DNA of 64,000 nucleotides, taken from Paenibacillus ihbetae (lineage in GTDB: Bacteria > Bacillota > Bacilli > Paenibacillales > Paenibacillaceae). The position numbers and the translations under genes were made by a program. The first letter of the stretch is position 1. Every line of letters begins with the position of its first letter. The stretch covers positions 2,502,501-2,566,500 of the forward strand of contig NZ_CP016809.1 in NCBI RefSeq assembly GCF_002741055.1, in the 5' to 3' direction. Under the pieces are notes generated by a model. The model was not told the DNA's origin. It did no database searches and saw nothing but the letters and a program-made list of their open reading frames with translations. Shown here one piece after another: positions 63,440 to 64,000 of this stretch.

Positions 63440-64000
63440 TTAAGCTTTTCTTTTTCTGAACATGAGAACCAAGCCAGCACTCAAGGTGATGAGTCCTGCG
63501 AGTCCCAAGTTGAAGAGGTTTGTTGAAGTATTCGGCAGTTTATTGCTACCCTTTGCCCCCACTGGTACAGTAGAATCCCCTCCGATGTTTTCATCGGTAG
63601 GAGATTGAGCTCCATCGTTCTCTTCGGACGAGGAATCACCCCCGGAATGAGGTGGAGATGTCGGGTTGTCTCCCGATCCTCCCGTATCCGTATCGTCACC
63701 CGGATCAGTAGGGTTCGTGCCATTACCTGGATTTGTCGGATTGGTACCGTCCCCTGGATCCGTTGGATTCGTTCCATTGCCCGGGTCTGTTGGGTTGGTG
63801 CCGTTCCCTGGATCCGTCGGGTTCGTTCCGTTGCCCGGATTCGTTGGATTCGTGCCATTGCCTGGATTTGTTGGGTTGGTACCGTTGCCCGGATCCGGTG
63901 GATTCGTGCCGTTTCCTGGGTCTGTCGGGTTCGTGCCATCTCCAGGATTGGTTGGCGGTGTATTCGGCTCTGTTACTCGAACGGTAACTGTAACCTCTGT
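63440..64000 (-). CDS. Cell-wall-anchored surface protein, C-terminal part only
   Basis: The last 186 residues of a protein whose start lies outside the window. After TVTVRVTEPNTPP comes a stalk of about nine copies of a nine-residue repeat (DPGNGTNPT with N/D changes), then a Ser/Gly/Asp-rich linker, a sorting signal LPNTS, a membrane helix (LFNLGLAGLITLSAGLVLM) and the basic tail FRKRKA. This is the standard layout of a sortase substrate, with Ser instead of Gly in the fifth place. The unseen N-terminal part should carry the functional domains. The frame is open to the window end. Confidence 0.9.
   Translation of the reverse strand, partial: TEVTVTVRVTEPNTPPTNPGDGTNPTDPGNGTNPPDPGNGTNPTNPGNGTNPTNPGNGTNPTDPGNGTNPTDPGNGTNPTDPGDGTNPTNPGNGTNPTDPGDDTDTGGSGDNPTSPPHSGGDSSSEENDGAQSPTDENIGGDSTVPVGAKGSNKLPNTSTNLFNLGLAGLITLSAGLVLMFRKRKA
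63700..63950. repeat. 27-bp tandem repeats coding the surface-protein stalk
   Basis: About nine copies of a 27-bp unit close to GGATCCAGGCAACGGCACGA plus AYCCAAC on the minus strand. Third-codon positions vary more than the amino acids, so the peptide repeat is under selection. Confidence 0.88.

Overview
The window looks like chromosomal DNA of a Paenibacillus-type Gram-positive (Bacillales). This rests on caa3-type cytochrome oxidase genes, a guanine-class riboswitch on an xpt-pbuX operon, a YesM-type two-component system beside a sugar ABC importer, purine-rich ribosome binding sites, frequent TTG/GTG starts, a cell-wall-anchored protein with an LPNTS sorting signal, and a very large decapeptide-repeat protein ending SWIAIGPSL. 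No rRNA or tRNA gene was seen. The genus is inferred from gene content and style, not proven.

Layout. 1-2.65 kb: ctaD (cut by the window edge) and ctaC on the minus strand, with a sigma-A promoter and a cre-like box upstream. 3.05-8.6 kb: a methionine aminopeptidase paralog, small unknown genes, a beta-lactamase-fold hydrolase, a membrane-anchored di-heme cytochrome c and a Tic20-like membrane protein. 8.7-10.9 kb: pbuX and xpt behind a purine riboswitch. 11.2-17.1 kb: membrane metallophosphoesterase, TrmB-type regulator, zinc-ribbon protein, small unknowns and a VanY-type lipoprotein. 17.3-21.4 kb: SNF2 ATPase with a small SWIM-like partner. 21.98-28.7 kb: sugar ABC importer (two permeases and binding protein, no ATPase) divergent from a YesM-type kinase and its response regulator, which carries a frameshift. 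28.9-32.7 kb: RidA, a Rossmann oxidoreductase, CsbD and an HD-GYP protein.

32.9-38.4 kb holds the most unusual locus: a candidate structured RNA of about 315 nt with its own promoter and terminator, followed by a 1683-residue protein built of about 10-residue repeats. 38.9-48.5 kb: MFS transporter, ECF sigma factor with a membrane partner, alpha-glucosidase plus sorbitol-dehydrogenase-like enzyme, UvrA-like ATPase, 5'-nucleotidase. 48.9-54.0 kb: holin-like protein and a heterodimeric ABC exporter with asymmetric ATP sites. 54.2-58.3 kb: LysR/nitronate monooxygenase divergent pair and a MerR-controlled operon with a DUF2268-like metallopeptidase.

58.4-63.4 kb is visibly more AT-rich and looks acquired: an EamA transporter, a frameshifted phage-type ParB-methyltransferase, a secreted protein with a 59-residue membrane partner, and a lipoprotein. 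The window ends inside a wall-anchored surface protein with a repeated Gly/Asn/Thr/Pro stalk. Several intergenic regions carry unrelated, decayed short tandem repeats, a recurring feature of this segment.
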